A stretch of 64,000 nt of DNA from Schistocerca nitens (Eukaryota > Arthropoda > Insecta > Orthoptera > Acrididae). The position numbers were made by a program, and so were the translations under genes. Positions within the stretch are counted from its first letter, which is position 1. Each line of letters begins with the position of its first letter. Where the stretch lies: positions 20,729,640 to 20,793,639 of the forward strand of contig NC_064623.1 of NCBI RefSeq assembly GCF_023898315.1, written 5' to 3'. The notes under the pieces were generated by a model. It worked only from the letters and a program-made list of their open reading frames with translations, did no database searches and was not told the origin of the DNA. This document shows, one piece after another, positions 19,354 through 31,100 of this stretch.

Positions 19354-20624
19354 TAGACTTGGCCACTGTTTCTATGTTTCGATACAGTGTATCGATATGT
19401 GGAACTGTTTCAGTGTTTCGGAACGGCTGTGGTTCACTGTTTCGAAACAGTGGTGTTTCATTCCGCCCCTGTCTCGGATAACCGGACCAGATTCGATCTC
19501 AAACCAGACACAGAAACTGTATCGTTGTTTCAAAATAAGGCTGTTTCAGTCCACCTGTGCTTGGAAGGGACTAAATGTTTCATTCCGCTCTGTGTCGGAC
19601 GAGATTCGGGCTCGGCACAGGTACTGAAAGACAACATACCACTTCATGAAACAGTTTCAAAAGTGTCGAAATCTTTTTGACAAGCAATAGCATGAAGCTT
19701 AAGATATCCGTAAATAAAGCTTCGTTTCTAGCTGACTGTCCTATTCCGTAATGGCGTAACAACTGCTTTATAAACACTAACGAAACAATAAAACAACGCA
19801 TAGTATTCAGATTCAAAATAATAAATATGTGAAAATCATTCAGTTCAATTAAGTTCTTTTTTAAACCAACGCTTCTCTGTTCATGTACAGTAATCATATT
19901 TAGAAACGCAAGTAAGCCCACAACATTTTGAATAAAAAAAAAGCGTAGAGTGACCGTTATTAGACATATACATAAATTTGATGTAGGTATAACTGCAAGC
20001 AATCTGTTCGACATATCACTGATAGTGTAATGGTGAACGGGAAGGGCTGGGAAACATGGTGAATGTATAGTAACGATTCGAAACACCTTGAAAGACAAAA
20101 TTTATTTTGTTATATATTCGAATTATTTGGCGTTATTTGTGAGTCTATAGTCACTGTGCCTATTATCCACAATGATTCCCTTTGTGTGCATGGAAATTAG
20201 CAGGATATTACCCATAGTAAGGGAATGTGGGAATCCCAGTAGCATATACGTTGTTTCTGCAGTTTGCTCCCACCTCCGGTTCCGTTCGTGGTGGTTCTTC
20301 TGTCTTCAGCTATGGCTGTCCTCAGCCAACTGAAAAGTATGAAAGTCACACGACACGAAAGCAGTGCATTTGCTGCACGAAATACGAAACTGCCAAGATT
20401 CCTAAGTGATAGTTTCATACTTTCTGCGACATGATTAGTGCTCTTGCACCTCATTTGTGTTTATATTGACATACTTATACAGCAGACATTCAGGACGATA
20501 AAATGTGTTTATTAGATTACAAAACGCGAACTGTTTCAGTGTTTCGAAACAGCGTATCGAAACATTACATTGTACTGTTTCATTCGTTTCGAAACAATTC
20601 AGTATTTCGGTTTGCCCATCTCTA
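19354..20624. mobile_element. Non-autonomous hAT-like element, 1.27 kb
   Basis: The ends are imperfect inverted repeats: tagacttggcca at 19354 against tagagatgggca read inward from 20624 (9 of 12 match). The flanking 8-bp duplication is ctacaaat at 19346-19353 and ctgcaaat at 20625-20632 (7 of 8). Eight-base TSDs and TAGAGATGGGCA-like ends are typical of hAT elements. Both subterminal regions (about 19370-19680 and 20530-20610) are packed with copies of tttcgaaac and gtttcagtgtttcg in both directions, which could be transposase-binding sites. No frame encodes a hAT transposase, so it would depend on a partner. Confidence 0.78.
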
Positions 20625-20789
20625 CTGCAAATTTTCTACTACTAGTTTGAGGTTAGGGAGCGGGGAAATATAAGGATCCCACACGACGCACCTGCGCTCT
20701 ACATGGTCTGTTTCAAGGAGCTAGGCACGTTACCAGTATTAACTCGTCCACTTCGACTTCCTGTACACCACTGTGGTACTTCTTATCGT

Positions 20790-21230
20790 CTACACCAAGT
20801 ATAGCTGCTGCGAGAAGTAGCGACCGCAGGGAAGCCCACCTTTGTTCGGCGTTATCGACGACCGCGGTGTCGTTAACGCACAGTAGGCGCTGCTGCTCGC
20901 CGGACAGAAGACGATCGCCCAGCAGCGCCGGAGCTTTAAACTCGGACCGAGCCTGCGCACGTGATGGCGGGCAGTAAACACCGCCAGATAAGGCCCTTAT
21001 CTGAAGGCCACCTGTAGCAGCGGCCGCCCCTCACGTCACACTTCTCTTTGTCCCGACTGCGCGCGTCCCCTACACTGCTGCTACCCAACCGCGAAACCAC
21101 ACACATTCTCGGTATTTTTCAATGTAAGCTTGATTTTTTCACCTATAATGTTGAAACGGTACAGTAGTTTCGCTGCTCGCTCGCACCGCCGCCAATTTTA
21201 TTGCACGACGCGGCCGGCCGCGGTTGCAAC
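20790..21230. promoter_or_regulatory. CpG-rich patch, possible regulatory DNA
   Basis: In an otherwise AT-rich region this stretch is GC- and CpG-rich, with gcggccgc-type runs, a CACGTG E-box at about 20958-20963, cacgtcac, and the GATA palindrome at 20985. Unmethylated CpG-rich DNA is often promoter-associated, but no coding exon was found next to it. It may equally be the LTR or UTR of an element I do not recognise. Confidence 0.35.
20985..21003. promoter_or_regulatory. Paired inverted GATA sites
   Basis: CAGATAAG and CTTATCTG face each other across three bases (gcc), a 19-bp near-perfect palindrome with two AGATAAG matches to the GATA-factor consensus. Binding is inference; the palindrome itself is seen. 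Confidence 0.5.
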
Positions 21231-22344
21231 AGAACCCATGTGGACGGGTGGAAAGAAATGTGTCAGGCTTTATAATACGTATTTATATGTCTCGTGTATT
21301 ATGCATTTCTTGTACGTGAATGTGAATCTGCACATGAACTTTCCTAATCCTCCTCACACCTTTCCGTAGGGCGTGGCCAAATCTTTGTTGGGAAGTAATT
21401 CTGTAGTATAGTAGTACCAACCTTACTGCTGGGTAGGGGATCAGAGAGACAGCACAGGCAGGTAAAAGTCAAAGACTTTCCAGTGTCACAAGATTTGGGG
21501 TGGAGAGGTTGGTCACGGCCAAGTGGTCCGACCACCCCCTCCACCGGGGCCCAGGAAGACGTCCGGGTGCCCGCCATATTCTAGGAGTGTTACAGAAGAC
21601 GGGTAAGTGAGCAGACGTGCCCCCAGTGCGTCTGTCTCAATGTTCACGCATGGAAGAGAGGTATTTGAATATTTGCACTAATTCATTTATTTCCATCTTC
21701 GGATTGTGTAAGGAAATGAATGTGCTCGTTTAATTCCGGAAATTTGACCCCGCTGTGTTAATGTATCTGGTCCCCAGTTTGTCCGTTATCCTCTTCACAT
21801 AGTGGATGTCCCATGTAAAATATTGGGAGACTTTGGTGGTATACATTGGGCCAACGCAATTCCGTCTTGCGTGCAGATTAGTATACAATATACCGAGTCT
21901 ATAAGTTGTAAAATTGAAATATCTTTAAACTGGATCAATTGCTGCAATCGTTGTAAGGTCGAGTGATAATGTTTAAAATAAATAAATAGTCAATTGTCAT
22001 CAATCTTTAGCATACCCTAAATATCACACAGGTGTCAAAAGGAATTCATTTAAAATAAAAGAAATAGAATGCAGGGACCCACACATCAGCGTGTGAGCCC
22101 CCCAGCCCCTTGCCTGGTAACATACAGAAAGAACACGCTCTCTAGGTAGCGCTCTCAAGCTCCCCTCCCCAGTTATCCGTTGCGCAATTTTCGTTCAGGG
22201 CTTGACGACATCAACTTTCATCTGGCGTCTCTAGGCAATGAGGTTTGACGGTAATCTTTCAATGTGTAACGTTACCAACCTGTATTTCTGCGTCTTAAGT
22301 CTCATGGATGTTCGTCTACACAAATCTCCTTCGGCTAGTTCTAT
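21231..22344. other. Unassigned spacer
   Basis: No RT, transposase or tRNA-like boxes are visible. A few frames of 75-95 codons lack known motifs. Confidence 0.45.
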
Positions 22345-23560
22345 TTTCGTTATGGTCGTCAGTCCAAAGACTGGTTTGATGCAGCTCTCCACGTTACCCT
22401 ATCCCGTGCCAGCCTTTCCGTCTCCGAATCACTACTGCAACCGACATCCATTATTGTATTCGTCTCTCGGTTTCCCTCCACAATTTTCACCCCCCATAAT
22501 TCCTTCCTTTAGCAAATCGACTGTTCCTTGATGCCTCAGATTGTGTCATATCAGCCAATTCTTCTTTCACTCAAGTTTCGCCGTAAATACCTTTTCTCCC
22601 CACCTCGATTCAGTCCCCCCCCCCCCCCCCTTGTCATTCAATCTAATCATCTGCAGTCTTATACAGTGTCCCATTTCAAAACCTCCAGACAAATACCTTA
22701 AAAAACGACTTCTTAACCCTTAAGTTAATGCTAGATGTTCTCTTTTTCAGAAACGCTTTGCTTGCTAGTGCCTGTCTACCATCACCGGTTCTTTTACTGC
22801 TCAAATAAGAGAACACATCTACTACTTTTAGTCTATCATTTCCTAATCTAATTTCCTCAGCATCATCTGATATAATTCGACTACACTCCACTATCATCGT
22901 TTGTTTTGCTTTTGTTGAAATTTCTCTAATATCCGCCTTTCAAGACATCCTCCATTCCTTTCAGACACTCTTCTAACTCTTTTGTTGTGTCTGACAGAAT
23001 TACAACGTCATTGCCAAACCGCAAAGTAATAACTTGTTCTGCGTAAACTTTAATTTCCTTCCCATAATTCTCCTTCGCATCGTTTGATGCTCGCTGAGAG
23101 TACAGACAACATCGGGAATAGACTGCGACCCTGTCTCACTCCCTTCTCAACTACTACTTCCCTTTCATCTTCTTTACCGAGCGAGGTGGCGCAGTGGTTA
23201 GCACGCTGGATGCGCGTTCGAGAGGACGACGGTTCAAACCCGCGTCCGGTCATCCTGGTTTAGCTTTTCCGTGATTACCCTATGTCTCTTCAGGCAAATT
23301 CCGGGATGGTTCCTATGAAAGGGCACGGCCGACTTCCTTCCCTAATCCGCTGGGACCGATGACCTCGCTCCTTGGTTCCTTCCCTCAAATCAAACAACCA
23401 ATCAATCACGTTCTTCATTTTTTACAGCATCTCTCTGGTGTCTATACAAGATGTAAGGAAACCTTTCCGTCCCTATAGTTTGCCCCTCCTGCCGTCATAA
23501 TTTTAAAGATTGTAGTCCAGTCATTATTGTCAAAAACTTTCTCTAAATCTACCAATTACA
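22345..23560 (-). mobile_element. Old RTE-like LINE copy, holding a SINE
   Basis: The minus-strand text follows the same order as the 10.5-kb LINE but is far more diverged. The 3' end is ccaaagactggtttgatgcag near 22364. It is followed by a short frame with SKAFLKKRTSSINLRVKKSF, VFVWRF, EEIRLGNDRLKVVDVFSYL and SKRTGDGR (22676-22897). Then come EREVVVEKGVRQGRSLFPML (motif B region, from the SINE junction) and, beyond the SINE, a motif A region. A C-rich run (22617-22631) interrupts it. The SINE at 23176-23405 cuts the motif B region. Decay is too great for any product. Confidence 0.75.
23176..23405 (+). mobile_element. SINE family C, ~230 bp
   Basis: The head is accgagcgaggtggcgcagt with an A box GGCGCAGTGGTTAGC and a B box GGTTCAAACCC. 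The middle reads gggatggttcctatgaaagg and gcacggccgacttccttcc, and the end is the CAAACAACCAATCAATC type. It matches the minus-strand copy at 36271-36515 along its length. I could not define a clean TSD here because the flanking LINE is eroded. Confidence 0.85.
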
Positions 23561-23822
23561 TTAATTACTTACTTCTTTTAGAGGTAAGTCATGACTTAAC
23601 ATCGCAACAGACACGTCAGTTAGTAACTTTAACAGTTAATACGACACGGTCAGCATGTCCGAAAGTCTGTCAATGATATACTAACATTTCGAATGTGGCA
23701 AGACAAAGTAACTACCACAGAAACTTCACTCATTCAATGCAGGCGACAACCGCATTAATGAATGAACTCGCTGACCTAACCAACATAGATTTGGTACCGA
23801 CTGCCTGCAAAGATCGTTTACA

Positions 23823-24012
23823 AATGGTTCAAATGGCTCTGAGCACTATAGGACTTAACTTCTGAGGTCATCAGTCCCCTAGAACTTAGAACCTAACTAA
23901 CCTAAGGACATCACACACATCCATGCCCGAGGCAGGATTCGAACCTGCGACCGTAGCGGTCGCGCTGTTCCAGACTGCAGCGCCTAGAACCGCTCGGGCC
24001 ACTCCGGCCGTC
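23823..24012 (-). mobile_element. SINE family A, reverse
   Basis: TSD gatcgtttaca (23812-23822) against gatcatttaca (24013-24023), 10 of 11 matching. The copy has the complete tail, B box complement ggattcgaacctgc and head complement ending ccactccggccg. Confidence 0.9.
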
Positions 24013-24029
24013 GATCATTTACATTCTCA

Positions 24030-24525
24030 CAATTACAAACAACTTAAATTGGAAAAAAACACATAGAAAATGTTGTGGAGAAGGCTAACCAAAGACTGCG
24101 TTTTATTGGCAGGACACTTAGAAAATGTAACAGACCTACTAAGAAGACTGCCTACACTACGCTTGTCCGTCCTCTTTTAGAATACTACTGCGCGGTGTGG
24201 GATCCTTACCAGACAGGACTGACGGAGTACATCGAAAAAGTTCAAAGAAAGGCTGCACGTTTTGTATTATCGCGAAATATAGGAGAGAGTGTCACAGAAC
24301 TGATGCAGGATTTGGGCAGGAAATCGTTAAAAGAAAGGCGTTTTTCGTTGCGGCGGAATCTTCTCACGAAATTCCAATCACCAACTTTGTCCTCCGAATG
24401 CGAAAATATTTTGTTGACATCGACCTACACAGGGGGAACGATCACCACGATAAAATAAGGGTGTTCATTCTTTTAGCTGAACCCTCTGCCAGGCAGAGTA
24501 TCCATGTAGATGTAGATGTAGACAT
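24030..24525 (+). pseudogene. LINE 3' fragment, TGTAGA-tail family
   Basis: The open frame 24075-24458 reads KANQRLRFIGRTLRKCNRPT, TTLVRPLLEYYCAVWDPYQT, EYIEKVQRKAARFVL and ESVTELMQDLGRKSLKERR. This is the region after the RT in LINEs of the CR1/Jockey group, where LVRPLLEYCAVWDP is a hallmark. The 3' end is a run of atgtag units (24507-24525). The same family is at 43670-44710 (minus) and 48085-51510 (plus). The 5' truncation falls just after the RT, so no catalytic motif remains. Clade assignment within the group is uncertain. Confidence 0.8.
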
Positions 24526-25516
24526 GGTTACTGTAGGCCTACATTTCAGTTGATTAGCCTCCACAGAGCGTGGATTCGTGCATGCTGCCTGTACAAAGGC
24601 GTGTGCAGTACGGGAATTACAAGGTGGTAGAATACTCAATAATTGCACTGTCAGTAATAATGTTGAAAAGAACAGGAAAACTGGTAATACATATACACAT
24701 TAAACAGAGAATTAATTTGATTTATACTGAAACTCTGTAATGAAAAAAAAATAGCAGAACTCATGGATACTGTTGCATCCGGTGAATGTTTTAAGATGCT
24801 CTGGGAATTGCAAGGCCGACCAAGAACTTCGTGGAGAGCAAAATTTTGTATCTGTAATATCTCACAAACTAACATTTTATTCTAGGAAAGTTACTCATTT
24901 TCGTAATCAAAAAAATCGGTGCTACAGAACCGTAACAGTTGGATTTTTACAGGATTACGTTTTATCGAGTTCCCATTTTCCTGAACGAACTCAGCGCACC
25001 TTCCAGAGGAGCTACCGACGAAGCGTAAAGTTGCTGGTGTCGCGAAGAGATAAGATTCCTCGATACCTTGTTCGATGTCTTGTACTGCTGCATACAGATC
25101 AGATCGGAATGCACAAACGAACAAGGTTCGGTTTGCCACGGATGTTGACAAGGATTAAAGATGGCGTAGGTCTCTATAATGTACCTTGACACGTTGCTCA
25201 TGCTCGGCGAAAGCCGTCACGATATCAGTGGAGCAGCCATGGTTTCTTTTCTTTTTAATCTTGCTTTGATTTTTCTCCCTGTCTGTTCTACATCAATTTT
25301 CTCACAGCTGGAGCATTTGGACCTATAATCACCTCAACAGGTAAATTTATAGAAATGATCAGAGAATTATGTGCACGCGATCGTAATGTCTTTTCTGAGG
25401 CATACCCGACCGACCGACCGACATAGAGACCGACCAACAGCGAACTGTTTGTCGTATGGTTGGATGGGTCGAGCATGGAAGGAGCGTGGCGTTACGCCAA
25501 GCGCAAAAGTACGATT
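24526..25516. other. Unassigned spacer
   Basis: The longest frame is 24773-25189 (138 codons, plus strand), with opposing frames of 79-86 codons and no known motif. The GACC-type microsatellite at about 25403-25425 is the only repeat seen. Confidence 0.4.
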
Positions 25517-25520
25517 TTAA

Positions 25521-26633
25521 GGGGAGGTTTACTATGTTTGGCCCGAAAAAGCATGTTCTTTGAGAATTTTTTTTCTCGGAATGTGTTATAGATATCAATG
25601 TCAAATTTGGTCAAATTGTTTATTGATATTTCCTCTACAAACCGGAATTTTTTCGACCGGAAATGTCGAAGAGGAAAGGCGGAAGTGCCGTCGGAACGAA
25701 ACAAAATTTCGATGTAGACCTCCACGCGCGGTATGTCACAGGTCAGCCGGCTCGTCTGAAATAAAAATTGAGTCAACGTTAGCGAAGTATATAAGATTCT
25801 TTAGGAGTTGTACCTCGCTTAAGTTATTTGGACTATAGGAAACAAAATGGCGGCCATTTGAAAAGCATAGGGTCTTTTTCATCGATTTTTCGACTTCGTC
25901 GGCCAAGTAAAAATATTTAGTTGATGGATCGGAATAAATTTAGTTAGCTTCGTCGGAAACAAAGAACCATGCCAAACGGTTCAGTAGATTTGAAGTTACC
26001 GTACCGCGCGACAAAAAAAGTCATTTCGAGGAAAACGCGTTTGAAGTTTTGACTACCTATAAATGCAATATTATGCAACTTACGTTGAATCTGCTATTCC
26101 GGGTCCATAAACTAGACCTTCCTCTTCCTCACAGAGGGCGTTCTGCTCGATCTGAGCCATCCTGCGCCGCTCCAGAGCCGCTCGTACGGCCGGTGACAAG
26201 CGGTTTTGTGCCGCCTGAATCCGGTGGTCGTCCGAATGCTTGGCGAACCGCGTCGAATAGTGTCCCAGGGTGACGTCTATCGTTGTCATGGTCTTCAGAC
26301 TTGCTGAATACGCTTCGTTGAAGCTGCTCACTGCCAGGAAAGTCGCAATCTCCACAGTCTTCGCACCAGAATGCAAATGCTTAGGGGCTAACTTCCAAAC
26401 ACACGCGTTCAAACTTTCTTTTGAATTTTGTGCGTTTCTTCCCAAGCACCGGTACAATAACTCGTCCTCCGAAAGAAAAAAAACTGGTCCGTGAAAAAGG
26501 CGGATTTTAGGTTGGTGAAATTTTTTGTTCAATCGCGAATAACGAACATTTCCGTTCCGTATTTGGAATTCTAAACACTTTTATCGATCTTAAAAAAATC
26601 GATTTTTTGAACCAAAAGATAGTAAACCTCCCC
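25521..26633 (-). mobile_element. TTAA-type DNA transposon remnant (Kolobok-like?)
   Basis: The ends are inverted repeats, ggggaggtttactat at 25521 and atagtaaacctcccc ending at 26633, a perfect 15-bp match that extends imperfectly inward. The left flank is ttaa (25517-25520) and the right flank is tgaa (26634-26637), consistent with a TTAA duplication carrying one mutation. TTAA duplications occur in piggyBac and Kolobok elements; the internal ORF favours the latter type. At 1.1 kb it is internally deleted. Confidence 0.68.
26080..26532 (-). pseudogene. Transposase C-terminal fragment
   Basis: A 150-codon frame contains YRCLGRNAQNSKESLNACVW, KLAPKHLHSGAKTVEIATFL, VSSFNEAYSASLKTMTTIDV and the basic RLSPAVRAALERRRMAQIE, ending EEEEGLVYGPGI. 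The NESLN-x-VW-x-x-x-PK pattern followed by a small helical stretch occurs at the C-terminus of a widespread arthropod transposase family (listed in domain databases as a Mutator-like transposase domain, and I think found in Kolobok-type elements). The catalytic region would lie N-terminal and is missing. The frame lies wholly within the 25521-26633 inverted repeats. Confidence 0.6.
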
Positions 26634-26637
26634 TGAA

Positions 26638-27018
26638 TGAAAGAGGTCACACCACAAAAGACTATAAACATGGCGGAATTCTGTACTAGTAAACACGAAA
26701 ACATCACTTCTGCAGAAGCACCAAAGCATTCTTACGAAAATTCGAGTAGAATTTGAGTTTCTCGAAAAAAAGAAGGCTAGACACAGCCCGCTACACCGGC
26801 CGTAGTTGGGTAAAAGTTGATTGATTCGCCTTGCAAAACTGCGAAACATCCTCACCACGTCTGGGGTTTTGTGGACCCCCTACCGCGCCGGCACGGAGAC
26901 CTGTGTCTGAACTAACAGAGCGCTCCATTAATTCGGGCTTGAAACACGCCACCGCTCTCCAGGACAGGTTCGAGACCCGCCCGTGGCTGGCGACGAGTCG
27001 TACTGAGACGGGGTGTGG
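26638..27018. other. Unassigned spacer
   Basis: Opposed frames of 64 and 84 codons (26791-27045) lie in a GC-rich patch. No element was recognised. Confidence 0.4.
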
Positions 27019-27022
27019 ATGT

Positions 27023-27574
27023 TGAAACGTCCCCTTTTTGAACAATTATACAAGACTGTGCTTTAACTGACACACAATATTTTTAGCGCAACGCAATCTG
27101 ACTTTCAAAAAATCCCTACGAAACAATGGCCCTGACTAACATTAACCTATACGTTTCACAAATCGCTTACCTCACAAAAATCTTGGTTACTCGAACTACT
27201 GCAATACAGCGAGCGCCACTACTGCCAGCTAAATAAAAGATTCAAACTATGGAAGGCACTAACTACTGATAGGGATAGTTAGCAAATGAAAGATATTAAT
27301 AGAGAACAAACACTATATTTACCTTAATAGTCATAATATATATAGCAGTTCATAACAAATTACAAAACTCCGCCATCTCTCTCCCCACATCCACCACTGC
27401 TGGCGGCTCATCTCCAACTGCGCAACGCTACGCGCTGTTCACAGCCATCTGCCTAACACTACAATGGCGAGTATTACAACAATGCAAAGCAGCCACAGAC
27501 TGCACACAGCACAGCCAGTGATTTTCATACAGAGGTGGCGTTACCAATAAAAAAACCTAAACAGCCTACTTACA
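27023..27574 (-). repeat. LTR (3' LTR in minus orientation)
   Basis: 552 bp, starting tgaaacgtcccc and ending cagcctacttaca on the plus strand. By eye it differs from the partner LTR at about eight positions, for example at the cgaaacaatgg, acagcgagcg and gccatctgcc sites, giving roughly 98.6% identity. Both LTRs lack the extra 3' section seen in the solo copies at 3.8 and 56 kb. Confidence 0.9.
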
Positions 27575-27953
27575 TAGCCCCCATGCTCCCCACAAAAAAA
27601 TTTACAAATTGTTTTGGACAGTGGCCAATAATGATTTGATAAAATTTTTCATAATTACAATAACAAAGAAATCAAAGGCACACACTTATTGATACAATGT
27701 TGGTCAAAAGCTAAAATTTTCTCACAGTCCATAAAAACAGTCCTCATCATTCATCACAGTAACATTGCAGTGTTTTTCTCAAAGTCTGAGCAGTAAAAGA
27801 AAATGCACACGGAAGTAGTGGATTTCCATGCAGTCTTGAAGTATCGTTGTCCTTCCAACGGAAAGACAGTGCTGACTCTCGACATGCAGACAGGTAATGG
27901 GCCACAACAGAGCAAACCCACAGCGGAGTCAGTCGAAGTTTTGAAGAGTATTG

Positions 27954-28170
27954 GTGGGTAGGTCATCACAGAGCAGACCCACTGTAGTCCTGGTAGAGAT
28001 TACGGTATTGGTGGGCCACCAGAGGCGCAGACCCACTGCAGTCCTTGTAGAAATAATGGTACTGGTGAGTCAGCAAAGACGCAGACCCACTGTAGTCCTT
28101 GTAGAAATAATGGTATTGGTGGGTCATCGAAGGTGCAGACCCACTGTAGTCCTTGTAGAGACGGCCAGCA
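27954..28170. repeat. 54-bp tandem repeat, four copies, in frame
   Basis: Four consecutive units each contain cagacccactg, gtagtcctt or a close variant, and aaataatggtattg. The unit is 54 bases, a multiple of three, so the minus-strand frame 27966-28262 stays open and encodes repeats of the type DYSGSAPSMTHQYHYFYK. Whether this is translated is unknown. The remainder of the LTR interior (28263-32138) is AT-rich, with no recognised domain. Confidence 0.85.
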
Positions 28171-31100
28171 GCCATCTGTTGCAAATGTGCAGGTGCACAA
28201 TCACCATCGAAGAGTCTTGTGGACAATATAGCAAGTCCATAAACCACCACTTGTGCACTCACAAAGTTTTTTAATTGTCCTTAGAACCACCAATGCTGTT
28301 ATCCAGTCCCTTGCTGAATTATTAACACACGTGCAAACACTAACAGTCCCTACTTCTCACATATTGTCCATATACTATGACCAACAGAAATGTGTGCAGT
28401 GAAATGGAACTTACAAGTTACTTAATTTGATGAACTGGTGTCAAGTACAATTTTATAACATAAGAACACAATAACAAAGGTACAAAACACATCATTAAAA
28501 ACATAATTATACAGATAACTTTTGTAGTAATAGGGGCTTTACAAAAGAATAGAAATAAACATATACATCAGTGTTACAGGAATTATGACATAAGTAAATA
28601 CATAAAAGATCAGAATAACTTTTGAAACATCACCTTCACATATGAGCAACAAAACAGAATAAATAATGTCTCAACATCTTTACAAAGTAAATAACATAGT
28701 ATTAGGAAAATTCTACAACATAGCTCTCATCAGCTAAACACATAAAGACAGGAAAAACACAAATACACAAGGGTACACAAACATATAGAGGGATGACACA
28801 AAAGGAAAGGACAGGGTTTGTTTTACTGCAGTATTTTGCATGGAGATCTCCCTTTGTTCATCATTATTCCCAAAAGTACTATCTAAGCCGGCTTTCTGTA
28901 TTCTGTTCACATCCTCTTTCAAAATAGTTCTTCTCCATGGTACACAACCTTTTTTTTTTTTTTTTGGCCAAACCATTTTCTTATATCTTCTCAATGCATT
29001 TCTTCCAATTCATCATAGTTAGTTTCTTATATAAGTCTACCCCCTCTTAAGCTAACTTAAATCTACTGAGCTCAGATGCTAAACTAAGGGACGAGGCAAT
29101 GCAGCAGCACAAAACAATTAACACAAACAGCAATGACAAAAAAATGGACATTGGCAAATCAATTGCAATATTACGACTAATGTAAGGCAATGAGCAGCAA
29201 ACAAGAAAAATAAATCAGTAGTAAACTGGCTTAGCAGAGTAACACAAAGTCAAATTCAGTAACACTATGCCTGGCAAACAGCAGCTTATATCTAAACATG
29301 ACAAAGCTCAAGCAGAAAAAATATTACAGTAAAAATGGCCATGTCTAATACCTATGTCACATCTTAACACTAGAGTGATGCATCACGATAACTTACTCTA
29401 CCAAAAAATTACCAAGTAGTTGAAAAGAAAATTATGTATGCAGTTCCTGTGAAGGTAAATGTCTTTTTGTGCTCCCTCATTTTTTGAAAAAAATTATTAT
29501 TTACTCGATCTGTAGACAGAAAATATTTGTATTAGTACCTCTATAAAATTTTATTTTAACCAACGCTGAAGTGCAGCTAGAAACTAGATATTAAACAAAA
29601 TGAGTTAATAAATACATAAAGCAAGCCATATGGCATTTCTCTCAACTAGCACGACAATAGCCGTGAAATGTTTCTCATCGTTTCATTAGGCATTTTAGTA
29701 AATATCATAAATTAAGAGCTCCACAGTATAATCATATGTTTTCAAGTTCGACCGTGTCGTTTTTGCGATGCTTTCTACAAAGGAATGTCAATAGCGAGGT
29801 TAATGGCCTCTTTTTTTTTTTACCTAATGCCTGTTTCTCCAGGTGGCTGGCACAGGTGGCCGCTCAAGGCGCATTACGTCAAGGTCACTTACCTTTCTTA
29901 CCGAAATATTTACGACAACAGTTTCCGCTACAGTGGCAGTCTCGTATAAAAATATTTCACAGGTCAAGAATTTGCGTTACAAATCTGTAGAAACAAAATC
30001 CTATTGATATAACAATGTCCAAAAAGTTTTCGTCGGTATTGTAATACATTCACGCATTTACATACATTTCATAACTCTTAAAGTACGATTCTTGGTTTCC
30101 AACAACCTGTTTCACAAACCAGAGTGAGTCCCTAACCACTACTCATTATTCCTTACCTTATTCGTCGACACTTCTTCAATATTTTATGATAACAGATACG
30201 TAGCATACTCAAATAACTCATATAGCATCAGCTTATTGATCATAAACATACCGCAACAGCATAATACACATAGTCATCGTAATAATATCATAACACCTCA
30301 GTCAACTCTCAAAATCGTCGTAGCTTCCTCCAATAATTTCAAAACCTAAAAAAAATTCTCTGCTCATGTCAAAAGTGTCATCTGCCTCAAACGTACTTTA
30401 AAAATCGTGATCCCATACCAAATATATCATTCAAAGCTCTCATAGTATCACAATGGTTCCGAAAAAATATGAACAGTTCACAAAGTACAGACAAAATACA
30501 ATTTCATAAGTGTGAAGTTATCCAACTGTGTAATTACGTAAACATCTGTCACTGATGTAGTAAAAAAAAATGTTTATCTCTCAGTTACATGATCAGATAG
30601 CTGTGTAATTTGTGTGTTAGAGAAATATGGTACCGATGTGTAAAATTGTATAAGCAAATACCATATTAGCTAGGGCTCCTTGTGCTTGCCACACACATGG
30701 TACACAGAGTAAGCGTGTACCCCCCTGAGGATTAATGTAATTATACCCTCAGGTGTTACAGATTACAGCAATGGAATGAAATGTATCACAGAAAACCTTT
30801 GCATCATTGTACTTCAAATATCATTAAAAATAAATGTTTTAAGTACAAAATTAATCACTCAAATACGTGTACTGTAGCGCTAAACTGTGCGTCTTGTAAG
30901 ATAATCTCTGTGGAAGTCTCGTAGTTATCGTCCTCTGTAAGCAAAGTTCTGCTGAAGTCAATGTACTTACCTCATGATAAACAAAAGTGAAATGCTTTGC
31001 GTATAGATATCGTAGTTATTATGCTTATTGGCGTGATGAAGAAAGTACTGTGCTGTGACGTATTGTTGTGCCACGAAAAAGGCTGTCTCATTGTTGCTAT

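Noticed and set aside
27754..28994. Small ORFs in the LTR interior as gag or env remnants
   Set aside because: None shows a zinc knuckle, protease, RT, integrase or membrane-spanning pattern; only the repeat-derived frame is open for a clear reason.
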